A stretch of 64,000 bases of DNA from FEN-1099 sp964511015 (GTDB taxonomy: Bacteria > Lernaellota > Lernaellaia > Lernaellales > Lernaellaceae), in contig CAZEDX010000012.1 of NCBI GenBank assembly GCA_964511015.1, positions 19,619 to 83,618 of the forward strand, given 5' to 3'. Position 1 is the first letter of the stretch, and every line of letters begins with the position of its first letter. Positions 27,100 to 34,803 of this stretch are shown here, in pieces. Position numbers and translations under genes: made by a program. Under the pieces are notes generated by a model. It made no database searches. It was not told where the DNA came from and saw only the letters and a program-made list of their open reading frames with translations.

Positions 27100-27657
27100 T
27101 CAAGCTGACGGCACATCGCCGTCGGTGGAAGCCAGATGCTGCATTTCCTCGTCCGTGAGTACGCGGGAAATGTCGAGCAGGAAAATCACGCGCCGGTCAG
27201 CCTTGCCGACGCCGAGAATGAAATCGGTATCGATGGCGCCCGAGCCGAAGTTGGGCGGCGGTTCGATCTGCTTGGCGCCGATGTTCAACACCTCGAGAAC
27301 CTGGTCGACCAGAATGCCGATGGTGATTTCTTGCGTGCCGAGCACGCACTGCACGACGATGATGACCGTCTGCTCGGTCGCCTCGGCGCCGGCCATGCCG
27401 AACTTCACCCGTAGATCGACCACCGGAATGACCCGGCCGCGGAGATTGATCACCCCGCGCACGAAGTCGGGGGTTCGCGGGACGCGGGTGATTTCCATCA
27501 AGCCGATGATCTCGCGGACCTTGAGGATCTCGAGACCGTATTCCTCATCCGCCAATTTGAAAGTCATGTACTTACCGGCGAGGGACTGACCGATTCCGAC
27601 GACGGTTTCGACGTTGGCTTTGAAAACGCTGCCACTCACGCTGCTTTCGGCGACCAT
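27100..27657 (-). CDS. cheW: Chemotaxis coupling protein CheW
   Basis: 185 residues. The CheW fold is recognisable from YMTFKLADEEYGLEILKVREI, RVPRTPDFVRGVINLRGRVIPVVDLR and ILVDQVLEVLNI. It links chemoreceptors to CheA. The N-terminal 28 residues extend the core slightly. AAGGAG lies just upstream of ATG 27657. It is the first gene of a two-gene unit with the chemoreceptor that follows; the pair may form a dedicated receptor-adaptor module. Confidence 0.94.
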   Translation of the reverse strand: MVAESSVSGSVFKANVETVVGIGQSLAGKYMTFKLADEEYGLEILKVREIIGLMEITRVPRTPDFVRGVINLRGRVIPVVDLRVKFGMAGAEATEQTVIIVVQCVLGTQEITIGILVDQVLEVLNIGAKQIEPPPNFGSGAIDTDFILGVGKADRRVIFLLDISRVLTDEEMQHLASTDGDVPSA

Positions 27658-28076
27658 TTTTTTCTCCTTCCGTTCCAGATGGATGCCTTATCTGTCTTCT
27701 GCTTGCCGTGTTGCGCGAGCCGTTCTGACCTCCCCGGTCGCTTTTCAAATCGAAAGGCCCCAGTTCGGCTGCGCCCCCTCACTCGCCTCGCCCGCTGTCT
27801 TTCGCGTCGCGCACGGCGGGTCGACCCAACGTGAGCTATGTCTTCATCAAGAGGTGTGCCAATTTGGCTAAGAATCGAATCCAGCAAAATCAGGGGGTTA
27901 TGAATATCCCCGTGTTGAGCGATCGCGTTGTGGTGTCCTTTTTCACAGATAGTGTCTGGAAAACAGGACAACCGCGAGGTCTTGATCTCCCTTTCCGCGA
28001 CACGGAGAGGGTTGAGTGAGGTTCGGCGACGAGCGCGGCGCTCACCTTCCGGAAATGCCGAATAAAACCACAAAAA
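27658..28076. other. Intergenic region between divergent cheW and GT2 genes
   Basis: No convincing gene. A 9-bp stem-loop is visible: CCCTTTCCG (27989-27997) with CGGAGAGGG (28003-28011). The cheW promoter must lie in the left part but no clear boxes were identified. The region has lower GC content and stop codons in all frames at the right side. Confidence 0.6.
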
Positions 28077-28105
28077 TTGACCCGTAGTGCCATATCGACT
28101 ATGCT
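28077..28105 (+). promoter_or_regulatory. Promoter of the GT2 gene
   Basis: TTGACC (28077-28082), 17-base spacer, TATGCT (28100-28105). Transcription would start near 28112, about 64 bases before the start codon at 28176. Confidence 0.65.
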
Positions 28106-28175
28106 GGCCACACCCCAATCGGGAGAGGGCCTACGCCGCCGCCCTTCGGACGGCGCACGGCAGGAGGCAACGCGG

Positions 28176-28949
28176 GTGCCCAAACTGACCGTCACGGTCA
28201 TCACGTTCAACGAAGCCGACAACATCGCGCGGTGTCTGGAAAGTGTGCCGTTCGCCGACGAAATCGTGGTGGTCGACAGCGGCAGTACCGACGGCACGGT
28301 GGATATCGCCCGACGCTTCACCGAACGCGTGGTGCATCACGACTGGCCGGGGCATGTGGCACAGAAGCAATACGCGGTCGACCTCGCCACGCACGACTGG
28401 ATCCTGAGCCTCGATGCCGACGAGGTGGTCGATGTCGGTCTGCGGCGGCTGATCGAGCAGTGGAAAACCGCCGAACCGCCGTACGACGCCTACACGGTCT
28501 GCCGGCGCACGTTCTACCTCGGTAGGTGGATCAACCACAGCGGTTGGTATCCCGACACCCGCATCCGGCTGTTCGACCGCCGGCAAGCGCGTTGGGAAGG
28601 CTACAATCCGCACGACCTAGTGGTTTGCCGCGGCCGCGTCGGCGAGTTGCGCGGCGACCTGCTGCACTACAGCTACCGCAACCTCGCGCACCATCTGAAA
28701 CGCATCGACGAGTACACAACCATCATGGCGCGCGAATACCACGAACGCGGCAAGCGCGCGCGGCGGCTGGATATCGTCTTGCGCCCGCCGCTGGCCTTCT
28801 TGAAAAAGTACCTGCTCAAGCTCGGCTTCCTCGACGGCTTCCACGGCCTGATCGTTTGCGCGCTGACGGCCTACTACGTCTTCTGCAAGTACCTCAAATT
28901 GTGGGAGCTGCAGACCCGGCCGGCCGGCGCCCCACCGCCGGGCACCTGA
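28176..28949 (+). CDS. GT2-family glycosyltransferase, WaaE/KdtX-like
   Basis: 257 residues from GTG 28176, chosen because AGGAGG (28162-28167) lies 8 bases upstream and the promoter lies after the longer frame's start. GT-A fold: TVTVITFNEADNIARCLES, VVVDSGSTDGT (nucleotide binding), LSLDADE (DxD). WINHSGWYPDTRIRLF and the short C-terminal region match the LPS-core beta-1,4-glucosyltransferase type (WaaE). It probably acts on the LPS inner core or a related glycolipid at the cytoplasmic face. The GT4 gene follows after 13 bases. Confidence 0.9.
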   Translation: MPKLTVTVITFNEADNIARCLESVPFADEIVVVDSGSTDGTVDIARRFTERVVHHDWPGHVAQKQYAVDLATHDWILSLDADEVVDVGLRRLIEQWKTAEPPYDAYTVCRRTFYLGRWINHSGWYPDTRIRLFDRRQARWEGYNPHDLVVCRGRVGELRGDLLHYSYRNLAHHLKRIDEYTTIMAREYHERGKRARRLDIVLRPPLAFLKKYLLKLGFLDGFHGLIVCALTAYYVFCKYLKLWELQTRPAGAPPPGT

Positions 28950-28962
28950 GGCTCGGCGAGCT

Positions 28963-30054
28963 ATGGAGACTCTCGTCACTTGCCATGTCGATCTGGCCGC
29001 CCAGTGGCGCGGCGGACAGCGGCAGGTGTATCTGCTGACCACCGGCCTGGCCGCGCGCGGCTGGCGCACGGTGGTGGTCACCGGCCCCGGCACGCCGCTG
29101 GCGCAGAAGCTGGTCGGCACCGGCGTCGAAGTGCGCACCCTGCGCGCGCTCGGCGAACTCGACTTGCTCGCCGCTCGGCGGCTGGCAAACATCTTGCGCG
29201 AAACCCGCGCCCGCATCGTCGCCGCGCACGCCAGCCACGAGCACGGGCTGGCCATGTTGGCCAAGCGCGCGGTCGGCGAGGTCAAGCTGGTGGTGCATCG
29301 CCGGGTCGACGTGCCGATCCGCCGCCGGCTGCTGGGCAAGGGCAAGTACCAGGCGCCCGACAAGTACATCGCCATCAGCGAGAAGGTGCGCGCGGTGCTG
29401 ATCGACGGCGGCGTGCCGGCGGACCGCATCGCGCTGGTGTCGAGCGGTGTGCCCGCGCACGTGCCGGATCCGCTCGCCAAAGTCCGCCTCGCCGCCGAGC
29501 TGCGCCTGGCCGCCGACGCGCCGTGGGTGGGCAGCGTGGCCGATCTGGTTGAGCACAAAGGACACCGGCACCTGCTCGACGCGTGGGTGATCGTGCGGCA
29601 ACAGGTGCCCCAAGCGCGCCTGGTGCTGATCGGCGACGGCGAACTGCGCGCGGCGCTGGCCGAACAGGCGCGCGCGCTGGGCATCGCCGACCGCGTCCAT
29701 TTCGTCGGCCGCCGCAACGATGTGCCGGCGTGGCTGAACGCGCTGCAGGTCTTCACCCTGACCAGCACCAGCGAGGGCCTCGGCTCGTCGATCATCGACG
29801 CGATGATGGCCGGCGTGCCCGTGGTGGCGACCGCCGCCGGCGGCATTCCGGAACTGGTGCGCGACGGCGAGACCGGCCTGCTCGCCCCGGCCCGCGACGT
29901 CGCCGCCATCGCCGCCAGGCTGATCGCCGCGCTGCAAGGCGGCGAGACGATCGAGAAAATGAAGAGCAACGCGCTGGCCATGGTCCGCGCCGAGCGCTCC
30001 GCCGATGCCATGGTCGAAGGCACGATGAAGGTGTACCGGGACGTGGCGGGGTGA
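28963..30054 (+). CDS. GT4-family glycosyltransferase
   Basis: 363 residues, GT-B fold. N-terminal LAAQWRGGQRQVYLLTTGLAARG, hinge VGSVADLVEHKGHRHLLDA and SEGLGSSIIDAMMAGVPVVAT (E(x7)E-type site, the second acid being Asp here). It follows the WaaE-like GT2 closely, so LPS-core or glycolipid assembly is likely. The start ATG 28963 has a GAG-rich sequence upstream (GGCGAGC). The last gene before the REP-like palindromes. Confidence 0.9.
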   Translation: METLVTCHVDLAAQWRGGQRQVYLLTTGLAARGWRTVVVTGPGTPLAQKLVGTGVEVRTLRALGELDLLAARRLANILRETRARIVAAHASHEHGLAMLAKRAVGEVKLVVHRRVDVPIRRRLLGKGKYQAPDKYIAISEKVRAVLIDGGVPADRIALVSSGVPAHVPDPLAKVRLAAELRLAADAPWVGSVADLVEHKGHRHLLDAWVIVRQQVPQARLVLIGDGELRAALAEQARALGIADRVHFVGRRNDVPAWLNALQVFTLTSTSEGLGSSIIDAMMAGVPVVATAAGGIPELVRDGETGLLAPARDVAAIAARLIAALQGGETIEKMKSNALAMVRAERSADAMVEGTMKVYRDVAG

Positions 30055-30100
30055 GCGGAAGCCGGGGGGAACGGCTCCGACCGGTCATATGGAACGTAAC

Positions 30101-30260
30101 ACCCCGCCCCGGAGGGGAGCCCGCGGACTAGTCCGTGGGTTGTTTGAGACTGCATGCTCTTTGTTTCCGCCCCAGAGGGGCGGCGGTTTTTGGTCCACGG
30201 ATTTGTCCGTGGGTTAGAGCGATGGAATTGGACATCAACCCCCGCAGGGGGTGCAGGAGT
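30101..30260. repeat. REP-like palindrome array
   Basis: Two units, each with a GC palindrome and a Spe-like palindrome: CGCCCCGGAGGGG (30105-30117) with CCGCGGACTAGTCCGTGGG (30121-30139), and CCGCCCCAGAGGGGCGG (30167-30183) with CCACGGATTTGTCCGTGG (30195-30212). A third hairpin ACCCCCGCAGGGGGT follows at 30239-30253. Such arrays are typical of REP elements mobilised by Y1/TnpA-REP transposases; no transposase is present here. Confidence 0.75.
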
Positions 30261-30366
30261 TGAAAAGGAGCCGCCCACGCGCTCCATTCCTCCGATTGAA
30301 AACCCCGTCGCTTCCAACGATGATATTGATCATGACTTCCTGATTCATTGGCCGGAGAACGCGTCG

Positions 30367-31845
30367 ATGCCTTACCCCAGCAAGCGCCAGAGCCACCAGT
30401 GCGTGCCCCTGGGCGAGGTCCGCACCCTGGCCGACCAGGCCTTCTCGCGCGCCGCGGGCGCGCCACTGGTCGGCGGCAACGCGGTGCGCCTGCTTCGGAA
30501 CGCGAGCGAGAACTACCCGGCCTGGCTGGCGGCCATCGACGCCGCCGAACGCTACGTGCTGTTCGAGAACTACATCGTTCACGGCGACGACACCGGCCGG
30601 AAGTTCGCCGACGCGCTGATCGCCAAGGCGCGGCAGGGCGTGCGCGTGCGGCTGATCTACGACTGGCTGGGCAGTTTCGCCAAGGCCTCGCCCCATTTCT
30701 GGAACTGCCTGCGCGACAACGGCATCGAGGTGCGCACGTACAATCCGCCGCGCTTCGATTCCCCGCTGGGTTGGATCAGCCGCGATCACCGCAAGATGCT
30801 CGCGGTGGACGGCCGCGTCGGTTTCGTTTCAGGGCTATGCGTGGGCCGGATGTGGGAAGGCATTCCGGAGAAGAATCTGCAACCCTGGCGCGACACCGGC
30901 ATCGAGGTGCGCGGGCCGTCGGTGGCCGACATCGAACACGCTTTCACCCAGGTCTGGGCGATGATCGGCGAACCGCTGCCGGAGACGGAACTGACGCCGT
31001 CTGCCGCGATGGCGCCCGCCGGCAACACCGAACTGCGCATCGTGGCCAATCTGCCCTCCACCGCCAGCACCTTTCGGCTCGACCAACTGGTCGCCGCGCT
31101 GGCCCGCCAGCGGCTGTGGCTGACCGATGCCTACTACGCCGGCACCACGCCTTACGTGCAGGCGCTGCGCTCGGCGGCGAAGGACGGCGTCGACGTGCGC
31201 CTGCTGGTGCCGAACGCCACCGACATTCCCGTGCTCAAACCGTTGTCGCGCGCGGGCTACCGCTTGCTGCTCGAAGCCGGGGTTCGCGTCTTCGAATGGA
31301 ACGGCACCATGTTGCACGCGAAGACCGCAGTCGCCGACGGTCGCTGGTCGCGCATCGGCTCGACCAACCTCAACCTGTTCAGTTGGCTCGGCAATTGCGA
31401 GTTGGACGCGGTGGTGGAAGACGAGCCGTTCGCCCAGCAGATGGAAAACATGTACGAAGAGGATCTGGCCAATGCGACTGAGGTCGTCCTCGATGCCCGG
31501 CGCAAGGTGCGCGCCCCCGGACAGCCTCGCCACCGCCACCCGGTGATGACCAGCGGCGGCGGCAGCGCCGGTCGCGCGGCGGCCGGAGCGGTGCGTATCG
31601 GCAACGCCGTCGGCGCCGCATTCGGCAACCGACGCGAGTTGGACCCGGTCGAGTCACAACTCATGACCACCGCCGGCGCGCTGCTCCTGCTCCTGACCCT
31701 GTTTTTCGCCTTCTTCCCCCGGTTGTTGTCGGTGCCGCTGGCGATCCTTCTGGCCTGGCTCAGCGGCGCACTGTTCTACCGCGGCCGCAAACTGCGGCAT
31801 GAGGGTCGGCGAGAGGATGTCGATCGGGACCGGCCGCAATCCTGA
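30367..31845 (+). CDS. Cardiolipin synthase-like phospholipase D protein
   Basis: 492 residues from ATG 30367 (GGAGAA upstream); the open frame extends left through the repeat array but that part is not coding-like. Two HKD half-sites are present: HRKMLAVDGRVGFVSG (about 140-155) and LHAKTAVADGRWSRIGSTNLN (about 316-336). Two membrane helices lie at the C-terminus (about 438-475), whereas canonical Cls has them at the N-terminus. It probably condenses two phosphatidylglycerol molecules or acts as a related PLD phosphatidyltransferase. Possibly functionally tied to the two glycosyltransferases upstream, but the REP array separates them. Confidence 0.88.
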   Translation: MPYPSKRQSHQCVPLGEVRTLADQAFSRAAGAPLVGGNAVRLLRNASENYPAWLAAIDAAERYVLFENYIVHGDDTGRKFADALIAKARQGVRVRLIYDWLGSFAKASPHFWNCLRDNGIEVRTYNPPRFDSPLGWISRDHRKMLAVDGRVGFVSGLCVGRMWEGIPEKNLQPWRDTGIEVRGPSVADIEHAFTQVWAMIGEPLPETELTPSAAMAPAGNTELRIVANLPSTASTFRLDQLVAALARQRLWLTDAYYAGTTPYVQALRSAAKDGVDVRLLVPNATDIPVLKPLSRAGYRLLLEAGVRVFEWNGTMLHAKTAVADGRWSRIGSTNLNLFSWLGNCELDAVVEDEPFAQQMENMYEEDLANATEVVLDARRKVRAPGQPRHRHPVMTSGGGSAGRAAAGAVRIGNAVGAAFGNRRELDPVESQLMTTAGALLLLLTLFFAFFPRLLSVPLAILLAWLSGALFYRGRKLRHEGRREDVDRDRPQS

Positions 31846-31999
31846 CGGCAGATCGGCACACATCCGTTTCTTTTCTCACAATGTGAAATCGGTAACGACG
31901 ACTCGGATGCGCGTTCGAATGCCCGGCGGGGCGGCCGGCGCGCGCGGCACTTTGTATCACGGGCGAAAAACGGCCCTTTTCCGGAAAATCGGGTCTAGC

Positions 32000-32137
32000 A
32001 AAATCAAGCACTTGCGCAACGCAAAAACACACTTGCGCGCATTTCCGCCTTTTTGAAATCAACTAGTTGCCAACCGCGTCCGCGAACGAAACACGGCGTT
32101 GTCCGACGTTTTCGGCCTAACGAAATCAACCACTTGC
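32000..32137 (+). repeat. Three 16-base direct repeats upstream of a lipoprotein gene
   Basis: AAAATCAAGCACTTGC (32000-32015), GAAATCAACTAGTTGC (32055-32070), GAAATCAACCACTTGC (32122-32137). Spacings are 55 and 67 bases. They may be binding sites for a regulator acting on the promoter 108 bases downstream. Confidence 0.55.
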
Positions 32138-32244
32138 CGGTGGCGAACACGTCGACAGCAAGGTCGTTTGCCGGCCACAATCTACTTGCTACTTGCGCAC
32201 AAAAATCGTGCCGTGCTTGAATCCACGTCATCGTCTTTCTTACT

Positions 32245-32273
32245 TTGCGATTGCCGGCGCGCTCTGGTAGAAT
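32245..32273 (+). promoter_or_regulatory. Promoter of the Asp-rich lipoprotein gene at 32301
   Basis: TTGCGA (32245-32250), 17-base spacer, TAGAAT (32268-32273), with CTGG before the -10 box as at 860-869. Confidence 0.6.
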
Positions 32274-32300
32274 TGCCGCTATCTCTAGTTGGGGTGTCGG

Positions 32301-33629
32301 ATGCTGCACGCTCGAGGCGGATGCTGGCTTATGATTATTCTGTCTTTGTTGGCAACCCTTACCGCGGGGTGCGCCTGCGGCGACGACGACGACGATGACG
32401 ACCTCGTCCACGTCGACGACGACACCGCCGATGACGACACGGCCGATGATGACGACACCGCCGACGACGATACGGCCGACGACGACACCGCTGACGACGA
32501 CACCGCCGACGACGACACCAGCGCCGCCGACGAACTCGAGCAGGGCCACCTCTGGCTGCACTACGGCGAGGGCGACCGCGCGAATCTGTACTTCCGCGAA
32601 GCGCTCGACATCCTGCCCGGCAACGACGAGGCGCGGTACGGCGTGGTGGTCGGCGACGAGCTGCGCACGTGGGACCTGATGAGCGTCGTCTACGACTACA
32701 TCATGGTCTTCCTCGAATACGGCGGCCCGGTAAAAGACGAAGACCCCGACGACGTGCTCGACGCGTTTCTGGAACAGGCGCTGGCCGGCCTGCTCGGCAA
32801 CGTGGCCAACGAGCAGCGCGAAATGGTCGCGCAGTGCCTCGCAGACGAGTGTGAATTCGAGCAGACCGAAGAGCTCTCCATTCCGCTAATCATCCACTTC
32901 GAGTTGCTCGAGGAAGTGTTCGGCCATTTCGACGATGCCGAGCTGCACGGCTTCCTCGCGCCGACCGCGCTGTTTCAGGGGCTGCTCGAGCATCTCACTT
33001 CGCTCTCGCTCGACCTCGACATCTCGCTGGCGTGGTCGATCAGCGAGATCGACTTCGATGAAGATCTGCTCGAAGCGATCGGCCAGTTGGTCGACATTTT
33101 GATCGCGTTGATCGACGACCCGCAGTATCCCGACTTCCTCACCCTGCCCGAGTACGAGGAAGAGAAGTTCCAGCAAGCGGGGCTGCATCTGGCCGAGGGC
33201 CTGAACGAGATGGAGTTGGCGATCACGGCGATGATCGAAGACCCCGACGACCAGGCCGGTGACGTGCTGGGCTACGATGACACCAACGGCAACGGCCAGT
33301 ATGACGAAGGCGAGCCGTTCCGCATCCCCGGCTTCGGCACGCTCGACGAAAAAGAGATGGCTATCGCGGCGGCGCTGCGCTTCGCGGCGCTCGAACTGCG
33401 CGACAGCCTGTGGGACTACACCGAGTTCGACCCCGACCCCAACACGGTCGACCCGTTCCACCTCTCGTATTTGAATCCGCTGCTGCAGGCGATCGGCCTG
33501 CCGGCGCTGATTCCGGATTGGTCGTTTCTGATCATCGACGTTGGGGCGATGTATGCGAATCCGGGCCACGACGGGTTGAAGACCACATTGCTCGCCATCC
33601 TCAAGCTGGCGGATCTGTTCCTGCCCTGA
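32301..33629 (+). CDS. Asp-rich lipoprotein with EF-hand-like loop
   Basis: 442 residues from ATG 32301. The type II signal peptide ends in LTAGC (Cys near residue 24), followed by CGDDDDDDD and DDDTA repeats (about 27-75). A short TPR-like pair of helices comes next (LEQGHLWLHYGEGDRANLYFREALDILP-type), then a mostly helical domain, and DDTNGNGQYDEGEPF, a Ca-binding-loop-like segment (about 323-337). The mature protein is strongly acidic. It is presumably anchored in the outer membrane. Family not recognised. The start has GGGGTG upstream; a TTG at 32289 is an alternative but gives a less typical signal peptide. Confidence 0.82.
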   Translation: MLHARGGCWLMIILSLLATLTAGCACGDDDDDDDLVHVDDDTADDDTADDDDTADDDTADDDTADDDTADDDTSAADELEQGHLWLHYGEGDRANLYFREALDILPGNDEARYGVVVGDELRTWDLMSVVYDYIMVFLEYGGPVKDEDPDDVLDAFLEQALAGLLGNVANEQREMVAQCLADECEFEQTEELSIPLIIHFELLEEVFGHFDDAELHGFLAPTALFQGLLEHLTSLSLDLDISLAWSISEIDFDEDLLEAIGQLVDILIALIDDPQYPDFLTLPEYEEEKFQQAGLHLAEGLNEMELAITAMIEDPDDQAGDVLGYDDTNGNGQYDEGEPFRIPGFGTLDEKEMAIAAALRFAALELRDSLWDYTEFDPDPNTVDPFHLSYLNPLLQAIGLPALIPDWSFLIIDVGAMYANPGHDGLKTTLLAILKLADLFLP

Positions 33630-33707
33630 CCCCGCCGCGGGGTTGCGTTGGCGTCCGGCGACGCGGTATAGGTTTGGCAACCACGGACAACGGAGATGGG
33701 TGAATCC

Positions 33708-34529
33708 ATGTTGCGTCGGATCGTACAGTTGCTGCTCGTCGCCGCGGTGTTCGCCGCGGCAGCGCCGGCCGCCTGGGCCGGAGCGTTCACACTGCCGGAC
33801 GGCCAGTTCCTCGGCGCGCTCGGCGTGCGCTATTTCAACTCCTACCACTACTTCGACAACGAAGGCACGGTCACGCGCGGCGAGAGCAATCTACTGTACC
33901 GCGACATCACGCCCTTCCTTGGTCTTGATGTGGGGGTGACCGACAACTTCGAGCTGAACGCCTTTTTACCGTTTCGCTACCAGTACGTGTCCGACGACTT
34001 CGACGAGACGACGACTTACGCGCTCGGCGATTTCTCGGCCGAAGGCACCTTCAAATTTGTCGGCGGCAACCGCGGCGCAATGGCGGTGACGCTGCTGGCC
34101 AAGCTGCCGATGTTCTATGACCCGGAAGAGGATCTGCCCCCCGGCGACGGCCAGGTCGATCTCGAATCGCGCCTGCTGGCGGCGGTGCGCGCGTCGTTCT
34201 TCACCTTCAGCATCAACGGCGGTTACCGCTACCGCTTCGAAGACCCGTCCGATGTCTGGCGCTACGGCGGGAGCATCGGCTTCAACTACAGCATCGTCTC
34301 CGGCGCGGCGGGCCTCGACGGCTACGCGTCGGCCAAGAACCAGGAAGACGATGCCGAGTGGCGCGATTTCACCACCGGCCCCGACTACGCGTTGGGCTTG
34401 GCGACCCTCGACCTGGGCGTCATGTTCACCGAGAACTTCGGCATGATGTTCCTGGCGCAGTACACCGCTTACGGCCGCAACGCGGCGTACGGCGGCGCCT
34501 ACACGCTGTCGCTGCTCTACAGTTTCTGA
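33708..34529 (+). CDS. Outer-membrane beta-barrel protein
   Basis: 273 residues from ATG 33708 (GGAGATGGGTG upstream); ATG 33696 would put the SD too close. A type I signal peptide (about 1-25, APAAWA) is followed by alternating amphipathic strands and acidic loops, ending in SLLYSF with a C-terminal aromatic residue, the BAM recognition feature. Size suggests 10-12 strands. Similar proteins are annotated as DUF3187-like or generic transporters; the specific role is unknown. It sits between two surface-protein genes, which fits an envelope function. Confidence 0.78.
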   Translation: MLRRIVQLLLVAAVFAAAAPAAWAGAFTLPDGQFLGALGVRYFNSYHYFDNEGTVTRGESNLLYRDITPFLGLDVGVTDNFELNAFLPFRYQYVSDDFDETTTYALGDFSAEGTFKFVGGNRGAMAVTLLAKLPMFYDPEEDLPPGDGQVDLESRLLAAVRASFFTFSINGGYRYRFEDPSDVWRYGGSIGFNYSIVSGAAGLDGYASAKNQEDDAEWRDFTTGPDYALGLATLDLGVMFTENFGMMFLAQYTAYGRNAAYGGAYTLSLLYSF

Positions 34530-34585
34530 GGCGAGTCGGCCGTGTCGGCCGGACCTTTGGGGGTAGCGGCGGGCGCCGGTTGATT

Positions 34586-34591
34586 TATAAT
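34586..34591 (+). promoter_or_regulatory. -10 box (TATAAT) of the first Asp-box propeller gene
   Basis: Perfect TATAAT preceded by TTGATT. No clear -35 box 17 bases upstream. About 200 bases of leader before ATG 34804. Confidence 0.45.
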
Positions 34592-34803
34592 GGACGCGGT
34601 TCGCGACCTGGACGTCGCGCGTTTTGCTCACCGGCGCGCATTGCCTGTTGGATCTGTGAAACCCGGATCGCGAGGCCGCTTCGGCCGGAAAGCGGGGCCT
34701 CGAAAAAGACCTCTGCGGGCGACCTGAGGTCACGTGCGGTGGCGTAAAAATTCGGACCGCACCAAGCGGTTCCACGCTTTCGAGCAACAAAGGAGGGGCA
34801 AAG

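Larger units (their letters stand above)
31846..32300. other. Intergenic region with direct repeats and promoter
   Basis: 455 bases without a gene. It holds an imperfect palindrome CACAATGTG at 31881-31889, three 16-base direct repeats (32000-32137) and the promoter of the next lipoprotein gene (32245-32273). Confidence 0.6.

Noticed and set aside
30154..30366. Upstream extension of the PLD gene through the REP-like array
   Set aside because: The start at 30367 has an SD, and the upstream frame consists of palindromes.
31877..31893. CRP-like palindrome (CACAATGTG)
   Set aside because: Spacing and arm orientation do not fit the CRP consensus, and no promoter is close.
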